NCBI GenBank assembly: GCA_905221605.1
Contig: CAJNDS010000835.1
Coordinates: forward strand, 818,501 to 882,500
Length of the DNA: 64,000 nucleotides
Reading direction: 5' to 3'
Origin: Symbiodinium natans
Lineage: Eukaryota; Sar; Dinophyceae; Suessiales; Symbiodiniaceae
The notes under the pieces are model-generated. The model was not told the origin of the DNA. It saw nothing but the letters and a program-made list of their open reading frames with translations, and did not search any database. Made by a program: the position numbers and the translations under genes. Shown one piece after another: positions 11,340-23,399 of this stretch (position 1 is its first letter; each line of letters starts with the position of its first letter).

Positions 11340-11480
11340 ATTGTCAGAAGTGGGCAATGAAAACTACAAATAGCAGATGTAAAAACATAGCCTCACAACA
11401 ATAGCTAATGGTTCACCAATAGTTGCCATAACACCAAGTAATAAGAGTTAACAATAGCAATAATTATAGTCATAGCGCTG
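11340..11480. other. AT-rich island
   Basis: A locally A/T-rich stretch with repeated AATAG/AACAA words, unlike its GC-rich surroundings. No ORF and no RNA gene seen. Confidence 0.6.
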
Positions 11481-11781
11481 CAAAGTTTAAAGTCGGATTC
11501 CGGGCTGCGGTTGCAGCGACGACTACCACCACCGCTGACCACATCCGCGAGGACTGGCTTTGTGGGTGGTGGCTAATTAGGAACCGAGGGGGTGTCAGTT
11601 GGCAGCTTACAGAAATGTGTCAACTTAGCACGTGAGTTGTCGTTCAAGGTTGTTCTTTGGCGTTCGGAGGGGGTTTCCGGGTGAAGCGCCTGTGCCGTTT
11701 GCAGCTCGATGATGTTAAAGTTCGAGTGTTTGATCGGAGCACCTTCGCCCCTCGACTCTCTGGCCATGGTCTTCATGGACA

Positions 11782-13207
11782 TTGCAAAATATTGCAAACA
11801 GTTTGGTGGATGCCCCCTTCCGCGTGGCTCGAAGAGCCTTCGGCTGGTCGGCTGCAGACCTGGCCGAGGCACTCCGCACCGACGGCGCAACGGGTATGGT
11901 TAATCTCGCCTTCACTCGCTACAGCGTGGAGGAATGTGGAGGAGATGAAGACGATCTGCCAGGGCCTCCGCGTCAACACCAGCTGCTCAATGATTTTGTG
12001 GATGTCGGCTGGCCTGACAGACCAGCACGTGGAGCTGCTGACCCAGGCCTTGAAACACAACACTGGCCTACAGAGGCTGAATTTGGACGACAACCCCTAT
12101 TACGGAGACGAGGCCGCCGAGGCCCTGGCGCAGGCAGCCGTGGCGGTGGGGACCGACCGCACCAAGCGGTGCATGGTCGATGTCGACACCACGAACATGA
12201 CGAGGCGCGGCATGCACGCACTGGATGCCTTGAACCGGGTGGAAGGGATGATCACCGTTCGCTTTTCCCGAATGTTTGACACGTTGAAGATGCTGACCGG
12301 CCTAGGTTGTGTTGCAGATACAGTTTCCTGCTGACCGGCTACGGCTTTTTCTACAGAGCCCCGCGGCTCAAGGCGCCGAGCTTGGAGTCCTCGGAGTGCA
12401 TGCAGTCATACCGCAGCGCAGTCAGGGCACAGAACCGGCAGGAGCTCTATGACACCGTCCGAAGCTTCCTGGAGGGACTCCGTGAAGTTCGAGGCATCCC
12501 TACAGAGTTCGTTCCTGGCCGACTGCTCTCTGACTTGGAGTTCGACGAACAACGTGTGAAAGGACGCGAGGGAAGGGCTAGCTTGTCACCGCACGAGCTG
12601 GCTCTGGTGCCGAGGAGTAACTCTCTACAGCTCCATCAACAAGGTCATTCGTGAGGACAGGGCTGGGCGTGTCATGGAGGCCGCCGCCAAGTTTTGCCGC
12701 ACCTTGAACTGCCACTTGGTGGTGCCGCGCGGCACCGACTGCCGCCCGGATCGACAAGCTGTGGCCTCCATCCGATGGCCGGGGACACCAGGCGCAAGGT
12801 ACACTTATCGAGGCACCTGGATGTCCTTGAGCGCCGTAGAATGGTATCTGGAGCGCCAACAAAACGGCGACACCTATCGTGTGGCACAGTTCCTTGCCAC
12901 CAGCGACGGGCGGACCGTGGCATTGCAGTTCCTTGAAAGTTTCCCCAAGCCAGGGTGGGTGCCTGTTCTATTCACTGTGGATGTGGCAGAGCAGCCCTGC
13001 CACGTCGGACTTTTGGAGACCTTAACCTGCGTGCCGGGCGAGAGCGAGTGGCTGTTCCCCCCGGTCTCCACCTTCCGAGTCATGGCTACGGCTGAGTACG
13101 ATCCGAGCCGTCCCAGCACCGCTGCAGACCCGCTGCACATCCATGTGCAGGCTTGCAAGGACAACATGACGGAGTCTACCCTACTCCCCACAACCTCTTG
13201 GAGCTGA
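11782..13207 (+). CDS. leucine-rich repeat plus ADP-ribosyltransferase (ART) protein, interrupted
   Basis: ART enzymes move ADP-ribose from NAD+ to protein side chains. The N-terminal part (to 11893) contains WSAADLAEALRTDG. From 11925 the frame gives an RNI-type leucine-rich repeat: GLTDQHVELLTQALKHN, then LQRLNLDDNP. A linker follows from 12318 (LLTGYGFFYRAP). The ART fold begins at LYSSINKVIRED near 12612. It continues with TYRG (Arg codon 12809-12811), FLATSD (STS-like) and GESEWLFPP (ExE-type, second Glu codon at 13046), the R-S-E triad of arginine-type ARTs, and stops at 13205-13207. Three frame changes occur. Removing 11894-11924 (31 nt, GT-AG) and 12292-12317 (26 nt, GC-AG) restores the first two; near 12603 a one-base shift has no clean splice solution. 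Either mini-introns plus one error, or a decaying gene. LRR-ART fusions are known in eukaryotic protists and animals. Confidence 0.72.
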
Positions 13208-16200
13208 CGCGCCGCAGTCTGGTTGCACGAGCTGTTTTATTACGTCGCGACGCTTGTGCAGGTAATTAGTGCAACCTGTATGCCCGCTTGGACTAGGGAT
13301 GCAAAAGGCGATGGTTGTAGGTGAGGTGGCCGTTTGTCGCATAGGCAACCATGCGGTAAGCAAGTCTGCAGTCTTTTTGTCAGGCGTGCCGCAATGTACG
13401 GGCCTCGGCTTCGTTCCCGAAACTCGGTATAGGCTAGATTATTAAGGCTTTCTAGCCCCGGAGAGTTCCTATACAATTACATGCAGATTCTCACATGTTA
13501 GCCAAAGCCCGGATTCTCTTTTTGCCACCCTGTAAGGTCAAGGAGCATGCATCGCAGCCGCTGGAGCTTGCAACTTAGAGTACGGTGTGCCTTGGGGGGC
13601 CACATGAAACCCCCAAAATGTCGTGCGCCCTCTACTGGTGTCTTAGGGTTGAGGGACCTTGTCGACCAGACTAGAATCCTTCAGGTACATGGAGTTATGC
13701 CGGACCAGAGGCACTTGTTTAATGCTGCTCTTTCTCCGAGGAAGGATTCAGGATTTAGGGTCGACGTGCACCCCCCCCCCCATCTGGCAATCGCAACAGT
13801 GAGTGAAGGCGCGACAGGGAAGGATAACGCTAAGCGTACGCACTTGATTCTACATACGACAGTGTCATGGATTGCCCTTTTCCTCCAAGCCTTCATCACC
13901 TTATTCGGAAGGGTAAGAGCACAAAACATGCACAGCAGATGTGATTGCGAGACTTGCAAGGACAAAGAACCCACTTCACGGAACACTTGCCGCTTTAGCA
14001 GCACACCTGTTAGTACAGATGCTTCGTATGAGGAATGCATGCACTTATTGTATCGGTGAAAGTTTGCATCCCGTGTTTCAAGAGTATGGCGAAGAGACAA
14101 ACACCAGTTTCATAAGATCAATCAGCATATTACAACGTATAGTTTAGATGATGATATGAATATGGACTTCTGTAAGGGTAAGGCATGTGAGATGCTAAGA
14201 CATGCAAGACATGTTAAATGCGTTTGTAGGCAGAGAGCGTATGTACGAAAAAAACAAAGTACGGCCTTCCACGATGTATCTAAGAAACTTTGGTTTAAAG
14301 GGAAGAAATGAGTGCGGCGATCTTCACCTCAATTGCATTTAAAGAATTGACGTCTTTATATAGCATAATTAGCTGGAATGAGTGACACCCAACATGAAAT
14401 ATGTGAAAGCGAGTATAAGTATAGCATGTGCACATGCGACATGTATCAGCACAAACGTGACATGATGTCCCGTATCAATCGGTGTATCAACTGCGCAAAA
14501 CTACGACAAGACTGACAGGCAAATCACAAAGTCATACCTATGGTCACGTATGATGTCAGCTGTGGCTGTTTTCTCTTGTTCAGCCCGTGCTACAATGTAA
14601 TCGTTCACATCACGAAGACATAGCTTTAAACTTTAGCTTCAAGATGTTTGAGTGGGTGAATGATGTACGACTCTTGGCCAGATGGTGCTTAGAATAAGGG
14701 CCACACATATTAGATGTATGTATTGACTTTGAACTGCCATTTCGGAAAAGCACTGGAACACATAGCAACTGAATCCATCAGCAGTTGGAAAACGTGATCG
14801 GAAATATTGCCATGCATGTCAGGGCAACTAGATGATTGAGAAGCTCGACGAAGGATACCGTAGAGAGACGCTGACAAGACGATATCGCTGAGATATATTA
14901 TAGGAACTAAGACAATGGATGAACAAAGCAATCCAAAATGGATGGCGCGCATAAAGTGAAGGAAAGGAGACAAGGCAGGGCTGAGAAAAGTACAAATTGA
15001 ATCGAGATGGCTACCGCAGACCCATAGAGAAACAAAGCAATAAAAAAAAAAAAAAGTATATCGACGGAAGGTCCCACTCAAACCGACCCCCAAACCCTCT
15101 CGTCACAACCAAATCATTGCTCTTGCTCGCTTCGAGAGTTGCGCCCCCTAAGACAGGATTAGATAGGATTAGTTCTATAACCTGGCAAAGTGCTTGGGAT
15201 ACGGTTGATAGTTGGGCGGTGTATTGAGCCAAGAATGGGCGAGCATCCGGCTAACTTGACGAACACCTGAACCCCGAATCAACCCTAACCTCTAACCTCG
15301 ACTTTGATGAATGATGTGCCAGACTAGTGCCCTGCAGTGTGTCCGAGAGGTGAGCGAGGCAGGGGGCAAAAAGGAACCCCACGCTTTACCCCAACCAAAG
15401 GGTCTCAAACCAGACACGGGCCTTCCCAGGTGCTTCTGGGCCCGCACCGATGGATCCCCCGGCTCACCCTTCAAGGGGTCTGGAGCTTGGCACATGGGGG
15501 GTGGGGGGTGGTGGTTAGGGTTTGAGGCTTAAGGTTTCGGGTTTGTGGTGTTTAAGGGTTTCGGGTTTGGGTCGGAGAAGGATGGTATTGTATGAATGAA
15601 TCCTAATATGAAGGGGCCGCAAAAGGGACCATACCTTTGAGAACTGCCTTCGGGTTTCCGTTTCTAGGTTATGGGTTCTGGGCTCCTTGTTTGGTACCCT
15701 TGATTCGTATGAAGGAACTTGCCATGGCTTGGGACGCAATTATCCTTAAGTAATGAAGTTGGGACCACGTATGCCCTAGATTAGTACAATGAAGGGGTAT
15801 ACGGACCATGAACCCCTTCATGGTTCGTTTAGTCACAAGAGGTCCCCTCTCAGGGATCCTGTTACATTGAAGACTGTTCCAAAAAAAGACTTGCAAGGCC
15901 CCCATGCGATGGTTTGTGCTCTCAAGACTCTTAGTTCGTGATCAGAAGGGCCTGTGAAAATGTCAATGTGTACTCTGGACGATGCAAACCCCGATACTTT
16001 TGAAAGAGAACAAATGGTCTTAGGGCTCATCCCTGCCTCAGCCCCTACGAAAGAATCTGGGCCCACGAGGTTGGATCCGCGGCTCCTGCCCTCTCCGAAG
16101 GTGCCCGGCAAGGGCGTATCCGTACCATCCTCAGAGCTCTGCAGCTCACGGGAACGAATATGAACCCTGGCCCTAAAAGGGTCTCTAGTCACGGGATCCC

Positions 16201-16240
16201 AATTTAAGGGCTCCTTTGGTCCTGAAGTAGCTCGCAACCT
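13208..16240. other. 3 kb without supported gene
   Basis: The longest open frames (13547-14059 on +, 13681-14100 on -) overlap each other and have irregular third positions. 14100-15060 is AT-richer than the rest and contains no ORF of note. A short oligo-A run lies at 15042-15056. I read it as intergenic or intronic. Confidence 0.5.
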
Positions 16241-16635
16241 TCATCTCGTGAAAATGGCGCCTACGGATGCTCGTGGCGTTGCGCATGGGCACACAGAGGG
16301 TGCAGCTCGCACGCATTGTGCCTGCGAGGGCTTGAGAGATCCCAGGCTCTTGCTGCAAAGGCATTCAGCAAATTGGGAGTGGCCGGGGGGCGAACACACA
16401 ACTTGTGTGGCACCATCATTTTGCCTGATAGTGCACCTTACACGCACATCATCGCGCACCATTACTGCATGTACTGCATCGTGCATGGGGCACGGCTGAA
16501 GCTGACGTTGAGGTCTTCGCCTATGCTGGCGCGGCGGAGCAGGCATCGCAGCATGGCACCTCCTCCACACGGGGCGCGCATTGCTTGCAAAGGGTTCAGC
16601 AAACGAAGTGGCAGTCTCCAGTAAAGTGGCCATAG

Positions 16636-16900
16636 AGACAGAGAGAGACAGAGAGAGACGGACAGAGAGGATAGAGAAAACTTCATCGCTGGGTGGGGAC
16701 ACAACGCCCCCGCTTTTGTCCAGCTCGATCCGTTGTCTCACACAACCATCTCCACGAAGATTGGACATGCGGGGGCCGGCTCGAAGGGGCAGCAGGAGCA
16801 TGAAGTAGGAAAGAAAGAGAAAGACATAGACAGAGAGACCCCCTGGTTGAGGTTCTGCTTGCCAGAAGGAAGGAAGGAAGGAAGAGAGTGAGAGGGAGGA
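16636..16900. repeat. purine-rich (GA/GACAGA/GAAG)n tracts
   Basis: GACAGAGAGAGA-type repeats at 16636-16680 and GAAAGAGA/GGAAGGAAGGAAG at 16807-16897. They create long Ser/Leu-rich minus-strand frames, which I do not regard as a protein. Confidence 0.85.
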
Positions 16901-17572
16901 AGGCATCTTGGCAGCCTGGGCAGGGTATTGTGGCTTTCGTACAGCAAGCCTTACCTTCCCACTGGCATTGGCATGTGCTGCGATAGGGCCTGGGATGCGA
17001 CAGGAGGCGGGGTGCTGGTTGCTGCTAGGCGGTCCTCTTCCCCAAGGAAGTGCTCGGACGGGAGTTGGCAGGGGCCTCTGGACTGCTTGACGACCTCGCG
17101 GGCCTTGCATGAGATAGTGAGTGCTCAAGAGCGTGGGATAGCCTACCCATCTAAAGAACTCAAGGCTTGCAGAGTAGCTCTGGAATCTTATAGTTGTGAA
17201 CTGAGACGCGATGGACTGATTGTGTCGGCAGCTTCATTGAAGCCATATAAGTCCTTCTAACTCGAAGCTGGGCGTGTATCATGATCAGTTTGTGATGATT
17301 GTGTTTTGCATGCTCGTGGGCACCTAAGTTCCTCCTCCGCCAACGCGCACGACGCCCTGCCTAGCTGTAGGCTTCACTCAGGCGGTAAAAGGCTTTTGTA
17401 GGGTTTAGGAAGCTTTGTTGTCGAACTCCGAACCATCCCACACATAGATAGATGTATATTATGTACACACACCTCACACCCTTTTAAGTACCTGGGTTCT
17501 GCTTTCAGTTGGAATGTCTGGCTTGGATGGGTCGACAAGGGTTAACCCCAATAGAGCAGAGTCTCAAAGCCG

Positions 17573-17776
17573 AAGCTCCGCACCCGCGCCCACGGCCCGA
17601 AGATCAAAGAGTTTGAAGCAGAGGCTCAGCGCGACCTTACCAAGTGGCTTCAGCAGGTGCAGGCCACCGCCCGTCCATCGTCGAGCCAGAATCCTTCTGT
17701 CCGTGATGCAACCCAGAATCGCATGGAAATGGAAATGTCTCCTGCAGGATGCATGCCACATGAACCACAAGATTAG
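17573..17776 (+). CDS. candidate exon, helical, unknown family
   Basis: The frame reads KLRTRAHGPKIKEFEAEA, then QRDLTKWLQQVQATA, a Ser/Asn-rich stretch, MEMEMS, and stops at TAG 17774-17776. The helical part has strongly G/C-biased third positions, unlike the competing frames. The exon probably starts just upstream and may end at a donor before the stop. I do not recognise a domain. Confidence 0.55.
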   Translation, partial: KLRTRAHGPKIKEFEAEAQRDLTKWLQQVQATARPSSSQNPSVRDATQNRMEMEMSPAGCMPHEPQD

Positions 17777-18917
17777 GACCATATGCCCTATGTTACTTCT
17801 GAAGAAATATGGACCATAAATTAACCTCTGTCAGGGCTTACTTAAGCCTCAAGGCAAAGAACAGAATGATCTGTTCATTGCGGGGCCAGGCGATCCGCGA
17901 CCCCAGCGAGCTCCGCGAGGACGTCGCATTATATACTGCCTAGCAGGGGGGTTTGGGGGGTTTTGGGGGTGCAGCTTTGATTTTTTGAGGGTGCTCGAGC
18001 GTGACCATGCTCAGGGGGTAGGACACATGCATTTGCTGCTGCGCTAACCATGCAAGGACGCAGGGGACCTGCACAAAGTGCCGATGGCTGAGTTCGAGAA
18101 GCACCTTGCGCAAATCGCACGATTCAAGTTGTGGGTCTTAGCTGTTTTAAAAGGTTTGGGGTGGTGTTTTGGTACATGGTCCACACATGTCTGAGACAAC
18201 CTGACAGCCTTCGCTACTACACAAGCGACACCTTTTTCCGGGACTTGCCAATCATTGGTAAAACTGAGGCTCGCAGATTGTTAAACATTTCCTGAAAGGG
18301 GTGTTACGACCCATTTTCTTTCAGGGGGATCATACTATAGTAGGCCTGAACCCCGAATCCCAAACCCTAAACTCCAATAGTGTAGTCTTAGGGTACATCT
18401 GGTCCCCCAAAAAGGTTTGGTACCTGCTGCCAAGGCTCCGAGCCTCAATCTCGGCTTTGCCGGATCCCGAAGAGGAGCCTTACACCACTCGTACCCTTAG
18501 CTTGTCATTAGGTTCCTCCGACTATTCTCCTAATATGACCCTGAAACTACCTTAAGGTGGGATTGTGAACCCCCGCTTCGCAAGTTTGAATGTCCTATTG
18601 ATTGGCTTGTCCACGCTTTGCGTCAGGTTTCCAGAACCTCCGTAGAAAGCGCCATCTTACCAGAACTCCCACATGAGCCTTTAAATCCTGAATGCCTATA
18701 CGATAACTATCAGTCCCTGACCGGGGTCGTGCTTGTGCTTTAAGAAGGAGGGTGTTTCTGGCAGCTGGCAAGTCCAAGCTCACAAAAAGCACCAGACAGA
18801 ATCCTTTGCAGAGTTCGTGTGAGAAACAAGGCAGAAACAGCCCGCAACCCCGGAGGTTGAGAGTGCTTGAGGGTTTCGTAACCCCCCCCCTTTCCCCCCC
18901 AATCCCCCCCCCCCCCC
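17777..18917. other. no supported gene
   Basis: One ATG frame at 18301-18555 contains SALPDPEEEPYTTRT and could hide an exon, but it lacks splice signals and codon bias. A run of C-rich homopolymers (18882-18917) leads into the telomere-like array. Confidence 0.4.
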
Positions 18918-18962
18918 CTAAACCCTAAACCCTAAACCCTAAACCCTAAACCCTAAACCCCC
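18918..18962. repeat. interstitial telomere-like array (CCCTAAA)n
   Basis: Six units, preceded by about 15 C residues and followed by CCCCCAACAG, a pyrimidine-rich acceptor-like sequence. Confidence 0.95.
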
Positions 18963-19095
18963 CAACAGACATGGGAAGTGCCGTGCTAGCAGAGGAGCGG
19001 ACTGGGCCAAAGGGGCTGCTAGGCCACGAGCTGCCCCACGCAGTACTCCCAGTTGCTGAAGTCGTTGCGTTTTCCTTTTTTCAGCGGCAGACATT
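18963..19095 (+). CDS. candidate exon after a telomere-like array
   Basis: Following CCAACAG the frame reads MGSAVLAEERTGPKGLLG, then HELPHAVLPVAEVVAFSFF. If this is real, the acceptor tract is formed by the CCCTAAA array and C-run. The minus strand is open as well. Unknown family. Confidence 0.35.
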
Positions 19096-20035
19096 GGGGG
19101 GAAGCTTTGTTGTGAGGTCGTTGCGTTTGGGTGTGCCCCTGGGGGAAATGTTTTTTGTATTATCATTGTCAACGCCGTTTGCGTGGAGTCGACACATATA
19201 GATTTATTTACATCAGGCAACGCTAGCAAAATCCCATGTCGAACTCTAAACCCCTAAGCCCTGCAGCTAAAGCCTGAACTCTAAACCTGCAACCCTCGGA
19301 TGCGAAGTAAGCGCTCACTCAGTGGGTTGAAGGTTCGGGAAATGTGATTGAATGCACATCCGCCAGACGAGGCAGATTCAGATGAACGTGGGCCATTGTT
19401 GGCATTTGGGGCCCCGGGGTATCGTAGAGGTATCGTTGAGGTATCGTTAGGGGTATCGTTAGGGGCGCAGTCCTCCAACCAGATTTCACCAACCTTAAGC
19501 CACGAGGGAGCGGATGGCATATGGAAAGAATCTTTGCCGGGTGGCAAGTGTCCGGGTTTAACCCTAAACCTGCACCCTGCTTAAACCTAAAGCCTACACC
19601 CTATAAGGGCCTAAACCCCAAACACTGACCCTTAAACTAAACCCAACACCGCAGAAGAGGGTTCAGGAGAAGCCGTCGAAGAATCAGGGCTGAGTGCATG
19701 GGGAACTTCTGTATTGCGGGACGTTGTGGTGATTAGTTGTTTTAGATCTTTATTGGGAACTTTTGTAGGCTTTGGGGGGGGCGTGTGGTTAGTTGGTCTG
19801 CAAGCGTGTGCCACTGGGAAAATGGGGTTTGTGTTGGGCATTTGTTTACGTTTCGGGGCATGCAGTGCGCAGTGGTCCGCGGACGTGTGCCCCTGCAGAA
19901 ACAGGAAATGCAAGGACTTTGCAGGGACCCCCCTCGTTGCGGGTGTGCCACTCGGGGAATGTGTAAGAAACACCAGATGCAAGGACTTAGTCGCTTAGGA
20001 GTAGGGGTGAGGATTTCGGGTTTAGGGCTTTTTGG
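19096..20035. other. no supported gene
   Basis: Contains a small tandem of GTATCGTTAGGG-like units at 19418-19465, degenerate CTAAACCC words near 19560-19640, and no convincing exon. Confidence 0.45.
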
Positions 20036-20105
20036 GCTTTAGGGTTTAGGGTTTAGGGTTTAGGGTTTGGGCTTTAGGGTTTAGGGTTTAGGGTTTAGGG
20101 TTTGG
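20036..20105. repeat. interstitial telomere-like array (TTTAGGG)n
   Basis: About nine G-rich units on the + strand, with GGGCTTT variants. Confidence 0.95.
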
Positions 20106-22388
20106 GGGGAGGGCGTTGAGGGCGTAGGGTGTTTAGGGGTTCGGGCTTAGGCAAAGCAGGCGCAGGGCTTGCCATGGACTGCGTTGCCAGGCAGGTGGTC
20201 AAAGAAACCTGAACCCTGAACCCGTAAACCGTGAGACCAAGTCCGCGATGCAGGTGTCACAAGCCAATTTGAACCTAAAACTCTAGCCTAACACCCTGTA
20301 AACCTTCAAAGCCAAACAGGGACCTTGCAGGACTTCTAGTCTTTTCAAGGAGGAGGTGGATTGTCCCCAAGTCACGCCACGAAATGGCATTTGGCAGGCC
20401 GTGCCTGGGAAACGACCAGCGAGATTCTTCGGAGCCCTCTGCCTGCAATTCTTTCAGGGGCCTCGGAATTTGCGTATGGGGACGGGGGAGGGGTTGTTCA
20501 AGTTGTTCTGTATTTGGTGTCCCGTTGTTTGGAGCAGCCGGACTATGTGGGCTTTATCTTTTTAGGGCTGAGCGGGCCAGCGAGGAAGTTTTCATTATGC
20601 ATTCCAATGCAAGGAAGCATCTTCATTTGTGTCGCCCTTTCTTGTATACAGATTCAGACGGCCATTAAGCAACGCCTTTGGTTCTCTTGGGCCACTTGGG
20701 TATATTGGGCTTCTTACTTAGAACTACCCTAAACCCTAAACCCTAAACCCACTGAACCCCTTTGCATGGAGTGAAGGGAGATTCAAGAGGCCCGGGCATC
20801 GGGTCGAAAAGTACATCGGGGCCAACGGCAGATGCACTCAGCACACCGAGTTGCTTTGCTGGTTCTAAGGACTGTTCGAGGCAGGGCTGCTTGTCTTGGC
20901 ACGAGGTTCTGCAGAATCAATCCAGAATTGCAAGACTTTGTGCATGCAATGCCCGAAGAACAGACTCCGAGTCACCCGTAGTCGTAAGCACAAGGAGCTG
21001 CACAAGTTTGCTCATATTGACAGGTCTGCTGTCATGTCACTTTGGACAGAGCCATGTGGTACCACAGGGTGTGTAGTGTGTGGCGCGGGTGCGTGTGGGA
21101 GTGTGTTGGTGTGGGTGGGTATGTGGGGGTTTGTGTCGCTGGATGGTTTCCTTCTTCTGGTCACTGGGCCCTATCTTGGAATGCTCATGGTGCTGGGTGT
21201 CTTTGGCTTCGAACTCTCACGGATACCCTCCACATTGCTGGACATAGGAACCTTCATGTGTCGCGTAGTGCTGGCATCTTTATGGGCCATCCGTGGGACC
21301 GTACGCTTGGGGCGGCTCATCGTCACGAGCTCTGTTTCCGTGGCTGAAACATGTGACATCCTCACACTGAAGTATTGCTGACCTGGCCCCAAAACAGGCT
21401 CGAGGCCCATTAGTTCACTTGCGTGCATCGCTGTTCTTGAAGAGAAACCCTAAACCCGAAACGTGATCCCTGCAGCGTGCGAGCAGAAAAAAGCCGTCCT
21501 ATGAAACATGCCTGCAGGGGTTTTAAGCATTTTGAGATTGATCTTGCTTCTGTTGGGCTTATAGAGTTTCATAGGCTTTGTAAGGCTATTGCCTGTACGA
21601 GGCTTTGTACGTCATACGGAGAATGGTGAGAACAGGCGGTCGCAGAGCCCCGCCTCCTGCTCTTCAGCCTTCTCTTTGGGACCCTGCCTCGGTTGAAGCA
21701 GAAGCTGTATCCCCCTTGGGAATTAGGCATTTTTAGTTTTTGTTCATATAAAACCCAAGAGGATATTAAAAATAGTATTTTTATGAAGAATCTGAGGGGG
21801 TGAAAAGCTGGGAGGAGCGATGCCATAGTTTAGAGTTTAGATCCACCCCCAGCTGGGCGGATAATTTTCCTCAGACTTGAAGATTTCTTCCCTGGCATAC
21901 AAAAGGTTTCTTGGACTTAGGGTTCTTACGGTTTGGGGTTTGGGGTTTGGGGTTTCGGGAGTTTTCTGACGAAGGCTTGCTGCACTTAGTAATGCAGATG
22001 TACTTTGCACATGCAGGGTACTGAACTTTGTGGCCCTGGAAAGAATCGAGCTGAGGTGGCCCCTGCTGCAACAGCTGGCGCGCCCACCGAGGGACAAATC
22101 ACTCAATCACGAGCGTCTGCTCTTTCTTAGTAGCTGAGTGAGCACACTTTACGCTTTTTGGGATACAATAATCAATAATCCCCTACAGAACTGAAAGTGT
22201 ACACTTTTTGGGGCTTATGAACTCAGCAACTAAGCTCTTCCTGTTGGCTCCCGGAACTCCCCCATCTTGGTCGAGAGCTGGCGAGCGTGTAGATGCCGAA
22301 ATGTATAAAACCCTAAACCCTAAACCGTGCCCTCTCAACTGTCCGCAGACGGAGGTGGGCTCCTCACAGAGTTCAGGCACTAACCAAA
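20106..22388. other. ambiguous, mostly non-coding
   Basis: All three + frames are open over much of 20896-21380. One contains KTLCMQCPKNRLRV, another a hydrophobic stretch. Third-position bias does not choose between them, so no gene is called. A short CCCTAAA block lies at 20727-20749. Confidence 0.35.
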
Positions 22389-22745
22389 ATGCACTGGCCT
22401 GAGCACGGCTTCATAGATGCAATGTTTTGCGGGCTTTGTGACTTTGAAAATCAGCACCACCTGCAAGCTGAGAGCGTCGAAAAGAAGGTGGCCATGGAGC
22501 CGAGCCGCGATGGGTTGTACTGGGATTGCAGAGTCCTTTCTGCTCTCAATGCTGAATTAGTAGCCCTTCTAAAGACATATCGTCAGCTCAGAACAGATCC
22601 GATATTTATGGGGTCCACCTCAACAAGCAACCATAAACTCTTCTGCCTTCATACTATACACCCTAAACTCCAGACGCTTCTCCCAAGGCGCCCAATGCAG
22701 CACGAGGCGCTCCTGAGGATGCTTTACCTTGAGGGGATCGCATGA
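22389..22745 (+). CDS. candidate exon, unknown protein
   Basis: A 118-codon frame with a coherent middle part: FENQHHLQAESVEKKVAME, then GLYWDCRVLSALNAELVALL. The composition is typical of a soluble helical protein. The last 35 codons are less convincing, so a donor may lie before 22640. No domain recognised. Confidence 0.42.
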   Translation: MHWPEHGFIDAMFCGLCDFENQHHLQAESVEKKVAMEPSRDGLYWDCRVLSALNAELVALLKTYRQLRTDPIFMGSTSTSNHKLFCLHTIHPKLQTLLPRRPMQHEALLRMLYLEGIA

Positions 22746-22883
22746 ACCCTGTTTTCCCAGACCACTAGAACCACCATTTCCCCAAACCCTAAACCCTAAG
22801 CATCTGCCAGGTCTAAGGACCCTGTGCCCTTCTAGTTTTCATCAAGTCCCAGAGGTAGGGCCAGTTCAGGTTTCTTTCGCATA

Positions 22884-22986
22884 CCCTATAAATCCTATAT
22901 ACCCTAATATACCCCAGTACACCCTAATTTACCCTAATGTACCCCACTATACCCTAACATACCCCAATATACCCTAATATACCCTT
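22884..22986. repeat. degenerate TACCCTAATA tandem repeat
   Basis: About ten copies of a roughly 10-bp unit (TACCCTAATA, TACCCCAATA, TACCCTAACA). It looks like a diverged telomere-type repeat with an expanded A/T part. Confidence 0.85.
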
Positions 22987-23399
22987 TTTGTGTCAGGCCT
23001 GAGCACGAGGCAACGAAGTATTCCCGAGATCCAAATTGTGGCCAGGTCTTGCGACCGGAGATCAAGTACAGGTCTCGTCCTTGGCTGCCTTGTCTTGTCA
23101 CAACAGCCGAGTAGGGTTTAGGGTTTCGGGTTTAGGGTTTCAGGTTTGGGGTAAGAGGCGCCTCAAGCCATCACTTGGCGAGGAAGCTGTGTGGCAATGT
23201 GGCAAAGAGCCTTACACCCCCCCGCGCCCGCCAGCTTACAGTCAGCGACAGTCGTAACAACCAAAAACCTACCGAGACCCAGCAGCCTCTGGGTGGGTGT
23301 AGGGGGTATATGATCGGACCTACTTCGGCCAATTGTTGCGCCGTCCTCCTCAACACATCACTGCTGAGATCTTTAAGTGCTGTCAGTCTGTTGGGGTGC

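Noticed and set aside
13547-14059. 170-codon + frame with a stretch reminiscent of ubiquitin (GVMPDQRHLFNAAL)
   Set aside because: The match does not extend to the rest of the ubiquitin fold, and the codon endings are unbiased.
16241-17128. 295-codon minus-strand frame, the longest in the window
   Set aside because: It crosses GAGA-type purine repeats (Ser/Leu runs), has no domain and irregular codon endings, and opposes open + frames.
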